Assembly (NCBI GenBank): GCA_050084515.1
Contig: CM114271.1
Location: 39,122,001 to 39,186,000, forward strand
Reading direction: 5' to 3'
DNA length: 64,000 nucleotides
Source: Blasia pusilla
Taxonomy: Eukaryota > Marchantiophyta > Marchantiopsida > Blasiales
Shown: piece after piece, positions 47,857 through 60,389 of the stretch
Numbering within the stretch: position 1 is the first letter of the stretch
How the letters are laid out: every line of letters starts with the position of its first letter
Translations under genes and position numbers: made by a program
The notes under the pieces: model-generated
The model's database searches: none
Seen by the model: only the letters and a program-made list of their open reading frames with translations
Told to the model about the DNA's origin: nothing

Positions 47857-48167
47857 CAAGGTTTCATGTGGACAAAGTCAATGTCCGTGGACTTATGTGC
47901 GTCCTATGGAAGGACTTGTCCGTATGGGCCCCACCTTCCACTTCTTTCTCATTCCCCTTACTTGCCTTCGTGTTCCATAGTCCCCCGTTTCTTCCTCCCT
48001 TCACCTCCACTCCCTCCTCCCTCATTGCTCCCCTCATCCTTGCCTTGCCTTCCATCATGGACTAAAAGTGTGGGTCCCACCTCTTGGAACCCATGTCCGT
48101 GGACATGTCCAGACTTGTACGTTCATGTTTTTCCTAAGGAAGGACTTGTCAGTTTTTTGTCCTTGGA
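47857..48167. mobile_element. Short TIR element family M1 (CT-rich interior), copy d
   Basis: Nearly identical to 9183-9471 through AAGGACTTGTC, the CTTACTTGCCTTCGTGTTCC block and CCTTGCCTTCCATCATGG. The termini are AAGGTTTCATGTGGACAAAG and GGACTTGTCAGTTTTTTG. Higher similarity than among the GC-rich copies suggests younger movement. Confidence 0.85.
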
Positions 48168-48169
48168 GA

Positions 48170-50020
48170 ATGAGGTTCTACAAAAGATCAAAATTTTGAG
48201 GCATGGACCATGCCTAACTTCACTCATCATATATGAGGTTGGAATGCTTGCCCTATGTTGGAGACTTTTATGTAGATTCTAGGGCAAACACTCCAACCTA
48301 GTTTGATGTATAGATCATCACTTTAGCAAGGTTGAGCATAATATTCAAGATGGAATTTCTGGGAAATTTTCAAAAAATAATCAAATATTTGGGTTTTCCG
48401 TTGCACGAAGGAAAATAATACTATAAATACATGTCATGTCAATGGTGACATGTCCAATATAAAATTCTAAATTGAATATTTGGGAGATTTTTGACAAAAA
48501 TTACGGAAGATTCACTCTATGAAAAATCTTGTATCTTAGAAAGTTAGTAATCCCCCTCCATCACCACCCTCATAACCAAACGTGTGGTGATGCAAAACAT
48601 CAAGACTCTAGTAGGCTCAGATTATGATGGATGTGCGTCAAAGAAGTCTCTTGAAGGAGACATGAGATGTGAGACGCGAGTAAGGTTGAGAGTTTCATGT
48701 GTGAACAATTGTGACTCGAGAAACCTATACCAAATGCAAACTAAAGAGGATGAGAACCTGAATTAGAATTTGACTAGTATTTGGAGTTTTATTTTGTTTT
48801 AGGTCATAAAAGACAGACCCAAGATGCATTTGGGACAAGAAGGTGATTTTGGAAAGCTTATGCAAAGTCAATTCCAACGCACCAACGATCTTGGCAAACG
48901 CATATGGACTGAGAAATTGCCAAATTGTTGGAAGGATAGTTGGGTTCACGGCCAAAAGGAGTGGCCCGAGAGTACTTTTCCAAAGGTAGGGGAAGGTAGG
49001 AGAACCCCTAAAGTATATAATAAAATTTAAATTCATGTATATTATCGTACATCCCTATTTAATTATTTCTCATTTCTAAATACAAGGTTTTTAGTAATAT
49101 TTCTTGAAGTGAGGGCCTATATAGATAGATTAGGAGCACAATTTTGCATCAACCAAATATTCAATATATTTTTCAAATGAATCCTAAATATTCAATCTCG
49201 AAGTTTCAAGTGGTTATCCCATCATTGATGGAACATATGGTATTTTAACCTATGTGACAATCAAAACCCAAATATTCCTTTTCTCTAAAAAATTATAAAA
49301 ATGTCATACCACATATTCTTCTAAACCTTATTAGGAGTATTAATTAATAACATGGCTTATGTGCAATGCACTAAGTTAGAGGGATGGAAAATTTAGGGTT
49401 GGATACTTCATAATCTAACTCAACAATTGAAGAACTACTATATGAAACCTTTGCATACATGTTGTAATTATTGTAACTTAGACATAAAGATCCCCTATTT
49501 TCAGGAAATAAACTCTTTTATCTATTGCTCCGAGAGCCAAAATCTTGTTTCTTTCCTTCTTGATTAGAGAAAAAGAAAATCTCCCTTCTCTTTTCCTGCA
49601 ACCATCGACTTATTCAAAAAAAAAGAGAAAATCACTCTTCTCATTTGGGAAAGAAACGGATTTTTTTTCCCACCATTTTCTTATTTTCCTTATCTTTGAC
49701 CCAACATTTTTTCCAAATATATAGTTAAAATTTCCTTATCCAAAAAATTAAAAATTAAAGATATGTAGAAGGTCCAAAAACTTAATGAATATTTGAGAAA
49801 AAATAATAAATTTAAATCCATACCATCAAGGGGTTTTAACATAAAAAATAATATAAGAATTAGCTAGTAGAGAAAAAATAAGTGAAAGAACTAAAAGTTA
49901 TAGTCCCTTTTTATCCTTTCCTTTCGCTTCCTAAATTAGGAAAGGGAAATAATTTTTTAAAGTTATTATAAGCTTGACTGTACAATGACATGCATAGAGA
50001 GTTATAGGTACCAAGGGGCA
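48170..50020. other. AT-rich intergenic region, no gene recognised
   Basis: Only chance-length frames; no domain seen. Confidence 0.5.
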
Positions 50021-50021
50021 T

Positions 50022-50055
50022 AACTTCTATCATTAATAATTTAATGATAGAAGTT
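50022..50055. repeat. Perfect 14-bp inverted repeat, 6-nt loop
   Basis: AACTTCTATCATTA (50022-50035) pairs exactly with 50042-50055. Confidence 0.9.
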
Positions 50056-50389
50056 CTTTTCTAGAAAAATAAGGATTCACATCTAGACTATAAAATATAA
50101 TTTATATTATTAATCAATTCAAGGGAGAATATTTTGGAAGTAGTGTTAAGAAAATAGAAAGGGATTTTATTTTGGATCCTCTATAATTTAAAATCCAATG
50201 GTTGAAGAAAATGAATTGCTGCAGATTTTATATAAAAAAATAATCTTGCATCAAATCCTTGTAGTAAATTTAATTAGAACTTTGGTTCTCATGGAGAGTT
50301 TTTCATTCAAAAACTTTCACAAGAAAATATTTTTAAAATATTAGAAGGAAAGACTTGGATGGATGGCGAGGGATTCCTTTTAAGGGAAA

Positions 50390-50569
50390 CTAGTCGGTGC
50401 TCGTGCTCCCCACGGGTGAAGAATGTCCGAACTGAAAAACACTACGCTATTGGAGTTAAATTCATTTAATTGTTTCTTACACATTTCATGAGGAGAAGAA
50501 ACTAAATTACACAAGTGCTGTCCCGGGAGGTGGTGGTTGTGAAACCCCGTCTTCTTTTAATAATATAGA
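50390..50569 (-). mobile_element. Miniature non-autonomous Helitron, 180 bp (minus)
   Basis: On the minus strand it begins TCTATATTATTAAAAGAAGA after host A (50570) and contains GGGGTTTCACAACC. It ends with the hairpin CCCGTG-GGGAG-CACGAG, then CACCGACTAG and host T (50389). The two ends are almost the same as those of the 36934-37089 copy on the other strand. Confidence 0.85.
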
Positions 50570-50579
50570 TAAAGGTTCG

Positions 50580-52610
50580 TATCCTCAAATTTTTCATTAA
50601 TATGGAGGATTTTTTAAATTTATGATTTCCTCCATAATGTAATTTTTTTGATAGATTCTGAAAATTTTAAACAACAGCCAATGGTTTAGGAAAATCTGAA
50701 GTGGGAAATTTTACAAAAATAAATAAATTTAATACTAAATTTAGAATATGACGTTAACTATAAATTAAATATCATTCTAGATGTTGTTTCTTTTTTAATT
50801 CAATATTCTGAAAAATGTTTTCTTGAAAAGATCTGCAGGCCTTTATGAAGGGACTAATAAAGTAATATTATGTGGATTTTTCAAGGAAATCTAACTTCAT
50901 ATAAAAATTAATAACAAAATGAAATTATGCGAGAAATTATTTCATTTTTATAATATCTGAAGAGTTTCAAATAAGATCTAAATCGTTTATAGACTCCATA
51001 GAAGTACTTTCGGCATTTATTTCTATAAAATTCACAAACCTTCTAATTTTTAACCTAAAACTTAAAAAAAATTTTTGCTTGTTAGTAATATGAGTTTAAT
51101 CTTAATGGTTTTGGTGGAAAATTAGTTATTCTCAAATTATAATTATGAAAAGAGATTGAGAGCCTATATCAATGGAATATGAGTACACTCATTTATTTTT
51201 GGGAGGGAAGAGAATTTAACATTCAAAATAACAAATAAAAAGTTATAAATGACTTTTTAATTAGATTTGGGAATTTAATAAAAGATGTCACGTCTTTTAG
51301 GATAGATCTGTGAGATCTAAAAGAGCGCCTTCGTGAGTAGTGGAAGACAAGCTCAGTAGGTTGAGGATGACCTGTTGAGGCCCCGGGAAACCTGAGAGAA
51401 CAAGTTTCCTCTTCGTTTCGGCTCATTTGTAGCCATATTGAGGAACTTACTATTTTAGGTAAATACCATTTTGAGTATATGATTGATTTTGTATTTTTTG
51501 GTAAAATCCCTTGACCTCCTACATCAGGTAAAGAGCCAAGGAGGTGACTTGGGAGCATAGGTTGCTATGGAAAGAGCTTGGGGGAAGGGAGGGGTATATC
51601 TAAAGGAGAGAGAGCTTGAGAGCTCATTCTCTCTTTGTTGAACCTCTTGGCATGAGGCGGCGGAGTTTATGGTCTTGCTTGCCTTGTGTGTGTAACCTTA
51701 GCCTCTCATTAGGAGAGTGGGTTTGGTTTGACATTGAGAGAGACATGTGAGAGTACAATGAATCATGAAAAGAAAAAGAAACCATAATTTTAACTATTTT
51801 TGTGCACATTACAATTATGTAATATCAAAATGACAAGCAAATATTGATATGGAACCACATCATAGGAAAGATCATCGGGTGAGATACCCCAAGTACCATT
51901 GGAAAAACATGGTATATCCATAATTTAAAAAGACCCAATTATATGATTGCTCATAAAGAATGGTTAGTTTATCAATGTGGAACCATTGAAGAATCCAATA
52001 ATTGTTATGATAGGAGATCATACATAATATCAATTTTTTTACATGGGTAAGTTCGTGTCTCTCTACCATCATCTAACATTGGTACTTTGGGGATGTTCAA
52101 TAATTACCTATTACTACTAGGAAATCTTGTGTATGTAGGAAAGATGGTAGAACATGATTATGAGGCAAGATCCAATTAATAAGCATGTTTTATTGAAAAT
52201 GTAATTACCAACTAGATAATAGAAGGGGGGGTTAGATTCAGTAGAATATTCAAATTAGATGCTACTATGTCTATTTTGGAATAAAAAAAATATGTATAGA
52301 ATGGTCCAAAGGTAGAAGATTTGGAGAGTTGCTATAAGAAGCTAGATATGACACACTAATTACCGATTATCAATATTCAAAAATATGCCAAACTTTTATC
52401 TGGTGGCAAGATTACCAACCTTTATTTCCTCTAGAACATTGAGAAGCTTCACTTGCCTACCAATTTGACTAGTAAGCGTATGAGCCTGCATCCAAAATAC
52501 TTGAGCTTGTACATATTACTACCTACAGATCTCTAGAGACTATCTCGATATGGTTTGAATGATAATGAGTATTTTTTTGTCATTTGTTGATGTCTCTAGA
52601 AGGACATGAT
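50580..52610. other. AT-rich intergenic region, no gene recognised
   Basis: No domain or structured repeat found. Confidence 0.5.
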
Positions 52611-52615
52611 GGGTA

Positions 52616-52919
52616 AGGTTGTACAGGAACAAAGTCCGTGTCTACGGATATGTCTATGTTCGCAGACTTATGTTCCTCGTAGGGACGAACATGTCCATGC
52701 AGACCCGAGTAATTATAGCCCGTACTTGAGCCCTCCATATAGACTCGGGTGGACTGAGCATGCACTCATTTTGTGGCCCACACGGCAGGCTCAAGGCCTG
52801 CCATGTGCAAGCGTGCCACAGGCTTGGCCTCCTTGGATCTATGCAACGAGCTCTGCAGGTACCCAAGCAGCATGTTCGTACGTCCCATGGACAAACTCGT
52901 TCATTTTCGTGCAACCTGA
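52616..52919. mobile_element. Short TIR element family M1, copy e
   Basis: The left end is AAGGTTGTACAGGAACAAAG and the right end is TTTCGTGCAACCTG. The interior has GACTCGGGTGG, CACACGGCAGGC and GGTACCCAAGCAGCATG, as in copy f. Confidence 0.8.
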
Positions 52920-53210
52920 ATGATGGATATACTTCAGAAATGAAAATTAAAATAGTAAGTATTTCAAATATTCCAAAACTTCAAGAATTTGGTCAGGAAG
53001 AGGTAAGTTTATCTTTGCTAAGTTTGATGCCTTCCCCTGACAATCAATCTGGAATCAAAGGGAAATTCTATATGGCTATATCCTAGAGTAGAATATGGAG
53101 GTTGTCCTACACATACACGTCGTTACACAATCCACATTATTGATCATATCTTTATAACACACATCATTGATCTTTCCAACACACGAGCACATCCACACAT
53201 AAAAAGATTA

Positions 53211-53970
53211 TAGTGTAGACCTCAAATGTATTTAGGTGAATCAAAGAAAATTGATATTCAAAAAAGGCATGTTGTAAGTGCAACAATAGTTGAGATTCTC
53301 ACTCATATTGATAAGTCTTGCTCATGCTCAAAAAAGTAGGACTTATCAATAGGGTTTATCCTCTCTTCCACTTTCTCTTGCTTTATCTTCTTGCATAGGA
53401 TCGCATCTTATCTCAATTTGGCCACAAAAATGAATAGCAAAATATCTCAATAAAATAGAAATCATTATGATCAAGAACGCGGTTGCACAAATGTTTTTAA
53501 GAGAATTGAGAAATAATCGTAAGATAAGCGGACTAAGCAAGAGCATTTTCCATCAAGAGAGAAACGTTGCACACGGCCAAAGTTCGTGTTTGTGGACATG
53601 CCCATGTCCGAAGACTTCAGGGTTGCACACAGAAAAAGTCAGTGTCCGTCCCTAGGATGGACATGTCAAACGGATCTGTATATCCGAGCCCGTCCGCAGG
53701 AGCCGGTAGCGGGCACCTGGGCTAGCCGAGCCTGAATCGGTTTTGTGGCCCCCAGACAGGTCCACATACAGCGGGTTGGGCAACCATTGGGTGGGCTAGG
53801 CCCACACACGGCGGTCCGTGATCCATAAAACCGGTGCGGGCTTAGGCAGCCCCGGTGCCCGCTTCTAGCTCTTCACGCGGGCTTGGATGCGGGCCGTGGG
53901 TACCCGGGCGGCATGTCCATGGACATGTCCGTCCCATGGATTGGCGTGTCTGTTTCCGTGCAACCTTGGC
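53211..53970. repeat. Segmental direct duplication, unit 1
   Basis: It matches 54528-55100 over the whole left half (TAGTGTAGA-CT-AATGTATTTAG, then GTGCAACAATAGTTGAGATT, then TTATCTTCTTGCATAGGATC, then AGCATTTTCCATCAAGAGAG) and on into the M1 element. Relative to unit 2 it carries about 60 extra bp at 53303-53362 with an 11-bp inverted repeat. Confidence 0.88.
53565..53970. mobile_element. Short TIR element family M1, copy f (longest)
   Basis: The left end is CGTTGCACACGGCCAAAG, a second internal left end GGGTTGCACACAGAAAAAG lies at 53621, and the right end is GTTTCCGTGCAACCTTGG. The interior is rich in GCGGGC, GGTACCCGG and GGACATGTCC. The two left ends suggest nested or partially duplicated insertion. 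Confidence 0.85.
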
Positions 53971-54527
53971 AGACTTATGTACATCCCTAAGACGGACATG
54001 TTCGCATGAGCGTAGATAAGTATGGAAGTCCATATTGAATCATGAATTTTACATACCTCAAGAAGTTGCTTATTAACTCTTAGAGAGTAGTGAATACAGT
54101 AGTACCTCAAGCAAGTAGTAACGAGGGTGAACTTTCGTGCTTTTCTTTACTATTATACTTAAGTCTACAATGCTTGTCTTAGACTTGAGCATTGAAAATG
54201 GAGCTTAAGATCATCTTCGACTATGAAATATAAAGCCTATCTAGTGTACACAGAAACATAATTTTTCCGTGTGCAACCCTGACTTCCGAGGTCACCCTTC
54301 AAGCGATTCTACCTCATACAAAAAGTATCTCAACTTTGCAACAAGCTCGAGCTCCAATGTGGAAGACAATCCATCTCCACTCTAGCCCCTTCAGCGGCTA
54401 TGAACATTGTTAAGTAGGTGCTCTACCAAAAAAACCTACAAATCTTGAGATCTCCTAATTGATAGGACTCGAGTTCAAGTCTTAAAAGGCTTATGTCAAC
54501 TCTTGGATGTGCACTTGCATATACCAA

Positions 54528-55105
54528 TAGTGTAGAGCTAAGATGTATTTAGATGAATCAAACAAAATTTTTATTCAACAAAGGTATGTTTTAAGTGCAA
54601 CAATAGTTGAGATTCTCACTCTTCCACTTTCTCTCTCTTTATCTTCTTGCATAGGATCTTATCTCAAGTTTGGCCACAATAATGAATAGCAAAATATCTC
54701 AATAGAATAGAAATCATTATGAAGAAGGCTATCGCACAAAATTTTGTGAGAGATTAACGGACTAAGCAAACTTCAGGACTTTAAAAGAGCATTTTCCATC
54801 AAGAGAGCAAGGTTGCAAACGACCAAAATTCGTGTTCGTGGACATGCCCTTTCAACAGACTTCAAGATTGCACAAAGTATGTGTCCATCCCTAGGATGGA
54901 CATATCAATGCGAGTCTATATACGCTCTATATAGTGGGCATCCATATCGGCGTAGCTCATACCGGTTTTGTGGCTCGCGGCCAGACCCACACACGGCGGG
55001 CTCGGCTTCGGGCTGCCGGGGGCAGGCTCAAATGCGATCCATGGACATCCGAGCGACATATTTTTCCCTAGGAGTGAGGTTACCCACAGTCTGTACCCAA
55101 TCTCA
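54528..55105. repeat. Segmental direct duplication, unit 2, with M1 copy g
   Basis: The flank is the same as unit 1. The M1 element starts at 54808 (AAGGTTGCAAACGACCAAA) and contains the second internal left end (AGATTGCACAAAG), as in copy f. So the duplication happened after M1 insertion, and copy g has since lost its right end. Confidence 0.82.
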
Positions 55106-55134
55106 GAACTCGTCGCCTATTTTGTAGCATGTAC

Positions 55135-55262
55135 TAGCCTACCCTAAGCCTACATAGGCCCGAGGTATGCCAACAGAAGGCAGGCTTGGGTAGGCTCAAG
55201 GCTGTGGCCCGCGTAGGCCAAGCTGTGGTTCCGCGGAGGGCGGGCCATGTGCGGGCCAATGT
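55135..55262. repeat. GC-rich fragment related to M1 interior
   Basis: GTAGGC, GGGCGGGCC and GTGCGGGCC words resemble M1 interiors, but no terminus is visible. Confidence 0.35.
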
Positions 55263-55399
55263 TAAGTGCAAGTCAAATGTAGAGCTTAGAGAAGAGGAGT
55301 CAATGCAAATTTGGCTAGCCAAGAGGGCAGTAATACAAGTAGAATGGTTTCATTTCAGAAGTCTTATGTGGTGTTTGATTGTTTAACTCATTTTAGGGG

Positions 55400-57100
55400 A
55401 GTATTGAAAGAATAGAGGAGAGGTAACTTCATGACATATCATTCACGTGATCTAACTCGAAGTTGTAGATTTCAATTCCATACCAGATTTTTTTCTATAA
55501 TTATTAATAAATAAAGTGCTCACTTCAGACTACCATTAATGATCACTGTAGAGATCGATCCAACATTCTCACAATCAACAACAACGACGAACATCTCGCT
55601 GTACCCCTCTACACCGATCCGGTGCTGCGGTGCTTGAATCCCGCCCGGAGCCGATCCTTTTCGCGAGCATTTTTCTCTACTCGCAACAGTCTCCGATCCT
55701 TGAAACGCGAGCGCGCACACGCGTACAATCCACGCGCGCCGACTCGATTGCAAGCGCACCCCTGTTATCGAGCATTGATTCAGGTGGATATTTCGTATTA
55801 TTAGGTGTCCCGGTCAATTGTGGCTAGGGCATCTTGAAAACTCTTGCTCGATCCCCTTCCGAGTCACCGTTTTATCGCCTGATTACTAATGTCCGGAACA
55901 TATTGCGCGCAGATCTCCAATTTTCTAAGGGTGGTGATCGCATCGCATCGGCGTTTGTCGCCACGCCCTCGCCCCCGCGGATTGGAACCACCCGTCCAAC
56001 TGAGAAGATCCATCCATCGACGTGATTAGAGGAACTCCGACCATCCGTATCCGGGATGTTGTACCTTCCGCGAGCGAGCTATGCATGCAGTAAACCGAGG
56101 TGCGCGCTAACAGTAGAGCTTTATGGAAATGCTCCGAGTGTGCAAATTTGGGGTATGCATTCGAAACTGCATCAATGCAATCCATGCTACAATATTGTGA
56201 AACGATTTTCGATAGGAGACAAAATAATCACGCTCCGAATTCTTTCATTTTTTAGTTGGAATTTGTAGATTTCGATGCTCAGTTTTGCAGGGGGAGTGGG
56301 TGCGACGCTCACCGGACCTAGTTAATTTGGGGAGGGGAGTGCGAGGTTATTTGTTTTTTGTCTGATGTCTGCACTGTGACTCGGACCATGAGTCGGAGCT
56401 TAATCAGATCGGGTCGGGAGCAATGCATTGCGATGAAGCATGGCCCGGAATTACAGTCGGACATTATCGCGCTAATGGTGCGCGGCGGTGCGCAGGCCCA
56501 AAAGCGAGCGCAGTCGTGATGGCAATGACCTGAGTTGACGACTGTAGAGATTGACCATCAGTTCTCGACGATGTTTCCGTACAGTAAGCAGGATTCGCGG
56601 CGGCATTGGCCTTGGCCGGATGTTGTCATCTGAGGATACAATGGCGGAGTAGAAAGAGAAGGGAAATGCTTTGTGGTTACGCGAGTGTCGGGGAGAGCCA
56701 GTACATGTGTGTCATGGGGGGGAAAAGCTAATCCGAGAGGTCTCCAACAGTGTGAGACAAGGCGAAGTTGGAGCTGAGAATCTGGGGCCGGCCGTTCATA
56801 TGGACGGGAGCTTCGGCGGCGCTCCTGAGCCCGGCAATGGGGACCGTGGTGGCCATATGCATCGTGCGTGCGCATGGCTAATATTCGGGGCACGGATGGA
56901 TTTCTCTGGAGCTGCTTTATATGTGCCGCAGTGATCTTCACATCAGCCCAAATAGATCTGGAAGAGTCCTCTGCCTGGTCGGCACACTTTTCTACGCTAT
57001 CTTCGAGCCTGGCTGCGCGCGCGGGTCCGTCTCCATTGCATGACCTTCCCTCTCACGTCCGGAACTGTGTGCATGCAACTCATCTGTTGCCCTTGGATTG
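55400..57100. other. GC-balanced region upstream of expansin, no gene recognised
   Basis: Several overlapping open frames (for example 56558-56941 minus and 56671-56934 plus) have no recognisable domain. Composition is higher in GC than the region before 55.5 kb and may mark the start of a gene-rich segment. Confidence 0.4.
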
Positions 57101-57114
57101 TGCTCTAGACTAGC

Positions 57115-57122
57115 ATTATATC
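57115..57122 (+). promoter_or_regulatory. Possible TATA element for expansin
   Basis: GCATTATATCCC lies about 430 bp before the expansin ATG. This leaves room for a long 5' UTR; it is tentative. Confidence 0.3.
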
Positions 57123-57548
57123 CCATCATGGGCTTCATCTTCCCCTCTTCTTGCGCGGACCCGTTAATTAGCTAGCTTAGATAGAGTTATCCCAGCGCGC
57201 CAATAGATCTAGACTCCTCACCCGACGCTCTAGTTTACCCGCAAAGAGTCGCACCACCCAATCACGAATACAAAAGATCAACTTTCTGCACTTTGCAAAG
57301 TCTTGTGAACCTTCGTTGTCCGGAAATTTAAGCTCTCGTTCACAAGTGCGGTCACGTACCCTCACACTCTTGAAGAGCGCTAGTTTGAGTGTTCTCTCGT
57401 CTCGATCTCAAATCGAAGTTCGGAGATCGAGAGATGCAAATCAATTGCTGCTAAGAAGTTTCCTATGCATTTCGAGGGGCGGATTGATGAGCTGACCAAC
57501 TAACGAGCGCGTGCGCCGTGACTTTCTCCTTCGCGACCGTGCAGGAAG

Positions 57549-58943
57549 ATGAGCAGAATGAGCGGTATCAGATGGTCTCTTACGTTGATGTGCACCTTCT
57601 CTATGTGCACAATAGGCGTCCTCGGTAATGTTCCGGGAGTTCCCATCGGATGGAAGGCCTCGCACGCAACCTTCTACGGAGGTTCTAATGCCGAAGGCAC
57701 CATGGGTAAGCACACGTTCTGATGCTTGTTGAGCGAAGGAAGCGATTAAGCCATTCCCGTCCTGGTCTCCCAGTAGTTCGAACATGATATCATAATCCAG
57801 TGCACTTGAGTTACACATATTCAGAGTGAAAGAGTGTACCAGTAATCTTCGAGGTATGACTTGCGCTTTAGGGCGATCAATCATCAGTGAGGAATGGTGA
57901 AGTTGACTCTGCACGTTTGTACAGGTGGAGCTTGTGGATATGGAAACCTGTACAACACTGGATACGGCTTGCAAACAGCAGCCCTCAGTTCGACGCTATT
58001 CAACAATGGTTTGACCTGCGGAGCTTGCTTCGAGATGTACTGCAATTACCAGATGGAACCCCGTTGGTGCTACAAAGCTCGTCCTCACATCAAAGTGACG
58101 GCCACCAACTTGTGCCCAGCTAACTGGAACAGACCCACAAACAGGGGAGGTTGGTGCAACCCTCCCAGAACTCACTTCGATTTGCCTCAGGCCATGTTCA
58201 CTCGAATGGCGAGATATGTCGGCGGAATCGTCCCCGTCGTTTACAGAAGGTACCTATCGATTGCAGTCCAATTAAATCCACTCATCTGTGCTCAAGTTTC
58301 TCCTCGACATCGTGTACGTTCTGAGTTGGTCTCATCTACATCCACAATACTGCTCTCGCTCCATCGTAGGTTGATTTTAGTAACGTGCTTTACGAGCCAA
58401 AAATCTTTCTATGAAGGGAAACTTCAACGAGTTCGAAAGAGTGCATATATATGGGACTTAGTTTGAGTTGTTGTATTCATGAGCGGTGCTACCAGAGCTC
58501 TCACTCGAACTGACATGGAGTGCCAGGATGAATCTGAATATCTAGCATAGACTAACGAAATTGTGGAACTTCAAGTCGAAAATTTCAAAGATACAGTCTC
58601 ATTGAATTTGCTGGTCGTTGGCGATGGCAGAGTTCCGTGTGTGAAGGAAGGAGGAGTGAAGTTTAGCATGAGCGGCAACCCATGGTTCAACTTGATCCTC
58701 ATTAGCAACGTCGCGGGACCGGGAGATATCAGGACCGTGCACATAAAGGGATCCAAGTCGACCCGATGGTTGGCCATGAGGCAGAATTGGGGCCAGATGT
58801 GGGAGGCTAAAGCGAAGTTCCAGGGCCAATCGCTCTCATTCCGACTCACCTCAGGAAGCGGGAGAGTCCTCATCCTCTACAACGCCGTCCCGAAATGGTG
58901 GACGTTTGGGTCCACGTACCAGGCCAGAACCAACTGGAAATAG
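57549..58943 (+). CDS. EXPA: Alpha-expansin, three exons, 264 aa
   Basis: Exons 57549-57705, 57925-58249 and 58631-58943 join in frame at GT/AG sites to give 264 residues, the usual expansin size. Residues 1-26 form a signal peptide (start MSRMSG, hydrophobic core to GVLG). Domain 1 (GH45-like) begins [20 protein letters not shown], has eight-Cys spacing ([23 protein letters not shown]) and the HFD motif ([10 protein letters not shown]). The C-terminal CBM63-like domain starts [11 protein letters not shown] and has the wall-binding aromatic residues in WGQMW and VPKWWTFG. The introns lie at the two conserved alpha-expansin positions (after TM-G, and in YRR-VPC). The protein is secreted and loosens wall cellulose-xyloglucan contacts without hydrolysis. 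No defect seen. Confidence 0.97.
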
Positions 58944-60380
58944 TCCTCCGCCGCTCACAGTGAATGAAGAGCTGCAATGATCAGCGATTAAACTGTGTGT
59001 TCGATCTCGAATTGAAGCTAGCATGCATATACACCGGCCACAGCGCGCACGCGTGCGTCGACGTCGTCGTCACCCTGCAGATCAGGGAGCAGGATTCGCA
59101 AGGGAGTCCTGAAACCTCGCAATTGCTTGCTTGCGCGCACGCACGCAACCCCGATCCATCAGATCGCAGGTATCAGTGATTGGCTTGCAGTCACTTTCTT
59201 TCATCTCAAGATCGAGGACCGGTCAGCCGACCAAGGCATCCGCGTCCAGAGGTTGAGAGATGGAGGAGACACGTCGGGGGGTTGGTTAACAAGAGATGCC
59301 AGTTTGTGGTTCATTTACTTAATTAGTTGTTCACGCATTTTTCATGAGTTGATTGCGACCTCTAGATCTTCCGCTTGCAAGCTTTAACTGCAGCCAACAG
59401 TTCTGCCAGAGACCGTGCCCATCCCGCCGCGATCGTTCCGACTTTAACTTCACCATCCCGAACATCGATCCTTTTTGATCTGTAATTTATAATGCTAGGC
59501 CCCGCCATATCAGCACAATTATTCTTGAAACCACTTTAACCGGTCGGTCCGCTTGGTCTCGTGTGTCTATCATGTACCCTAGTTCAAGTCCGATCCACAG
59601 CCATCCAGAATCACGCTAGCTCACCAGCAACATCTGCAGATGCTCTGTGCTATCCATCCGGACCTGGCTTTCCGAGAGTTTCAGTCGTGGACAGTCCGGA
59701 CGGATCGATGGGTCCGCTCGGCTCTACGTAGATCATTTCCTCCTGATCCAAATTAATAACTCGATGCTCTAGATCTAGTTTCGAAGCGAGCGAGCGATCG
59801 ATCGATGAAGCCGCCAACTCCACCTGTATGCTAGAAATAAGTATTCCACCAGTCCTCGAGCGATCGCACCTCCTGATCGCTATCGATGAGACTTTAAACC
59901 CTGAACCGGGTTACCGCACCAGACGAGCATCGCTGGGATGTAAAGTATGAGCTGCGCACGCGCTACTTCCATGATTCTCATTTCTGAGATTCATTGGCAT
60001 TAGCTAGTCTGCCTGGCAGCCTGCTCCCATGCCTGTATGCATTTTAGTCTCGCTATATATTTATACATACAAATACACATTTACTTCGTCGACATCTCGA
60101 TCTAGTCTGAGGGTACGACTCGCTGCAAGATCTATCCGTGTACTTAGTTTTCGGGTGGGCAGTAGCAAGCCAGCGCCGCATTGGAGTCGTATGGCGCAGT
60201 GCTGCTTTTTGAAGTATCATGGATACGACATGTATCGGTAAATCCGTCACATCGATGTCAATCCACTGCAAACGAATTCTTGATTAATTATAATCCGGGA
60301 TTGCAGAGAATTGAAGCTTGTCTAGGATTAAGGGTACGTATCATGCATCACACGATCAGTGTAGCAAGTTCGAAATGGTC
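58944..60380. other. Expansin 3' flank and intergenic DNA
   Basis: No further gene recognised. ATTTATAAT near 59486 could act as a distant polyadenylation signal. Confidence 0.4.
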
Positions 60381-60389
60381 TTTGCCTTT

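Noticed and set aside
57441-57974. Minus-strand frame of 177 codons
   Set aside because: It is antisense to expansin exon 1 and intron 1, which have clear homology and splice sites on the plus strand.
58571-58873. Minus-strand frame of 100 codons
   Set aside because: It is the antisense shadow of expansin exon 3.
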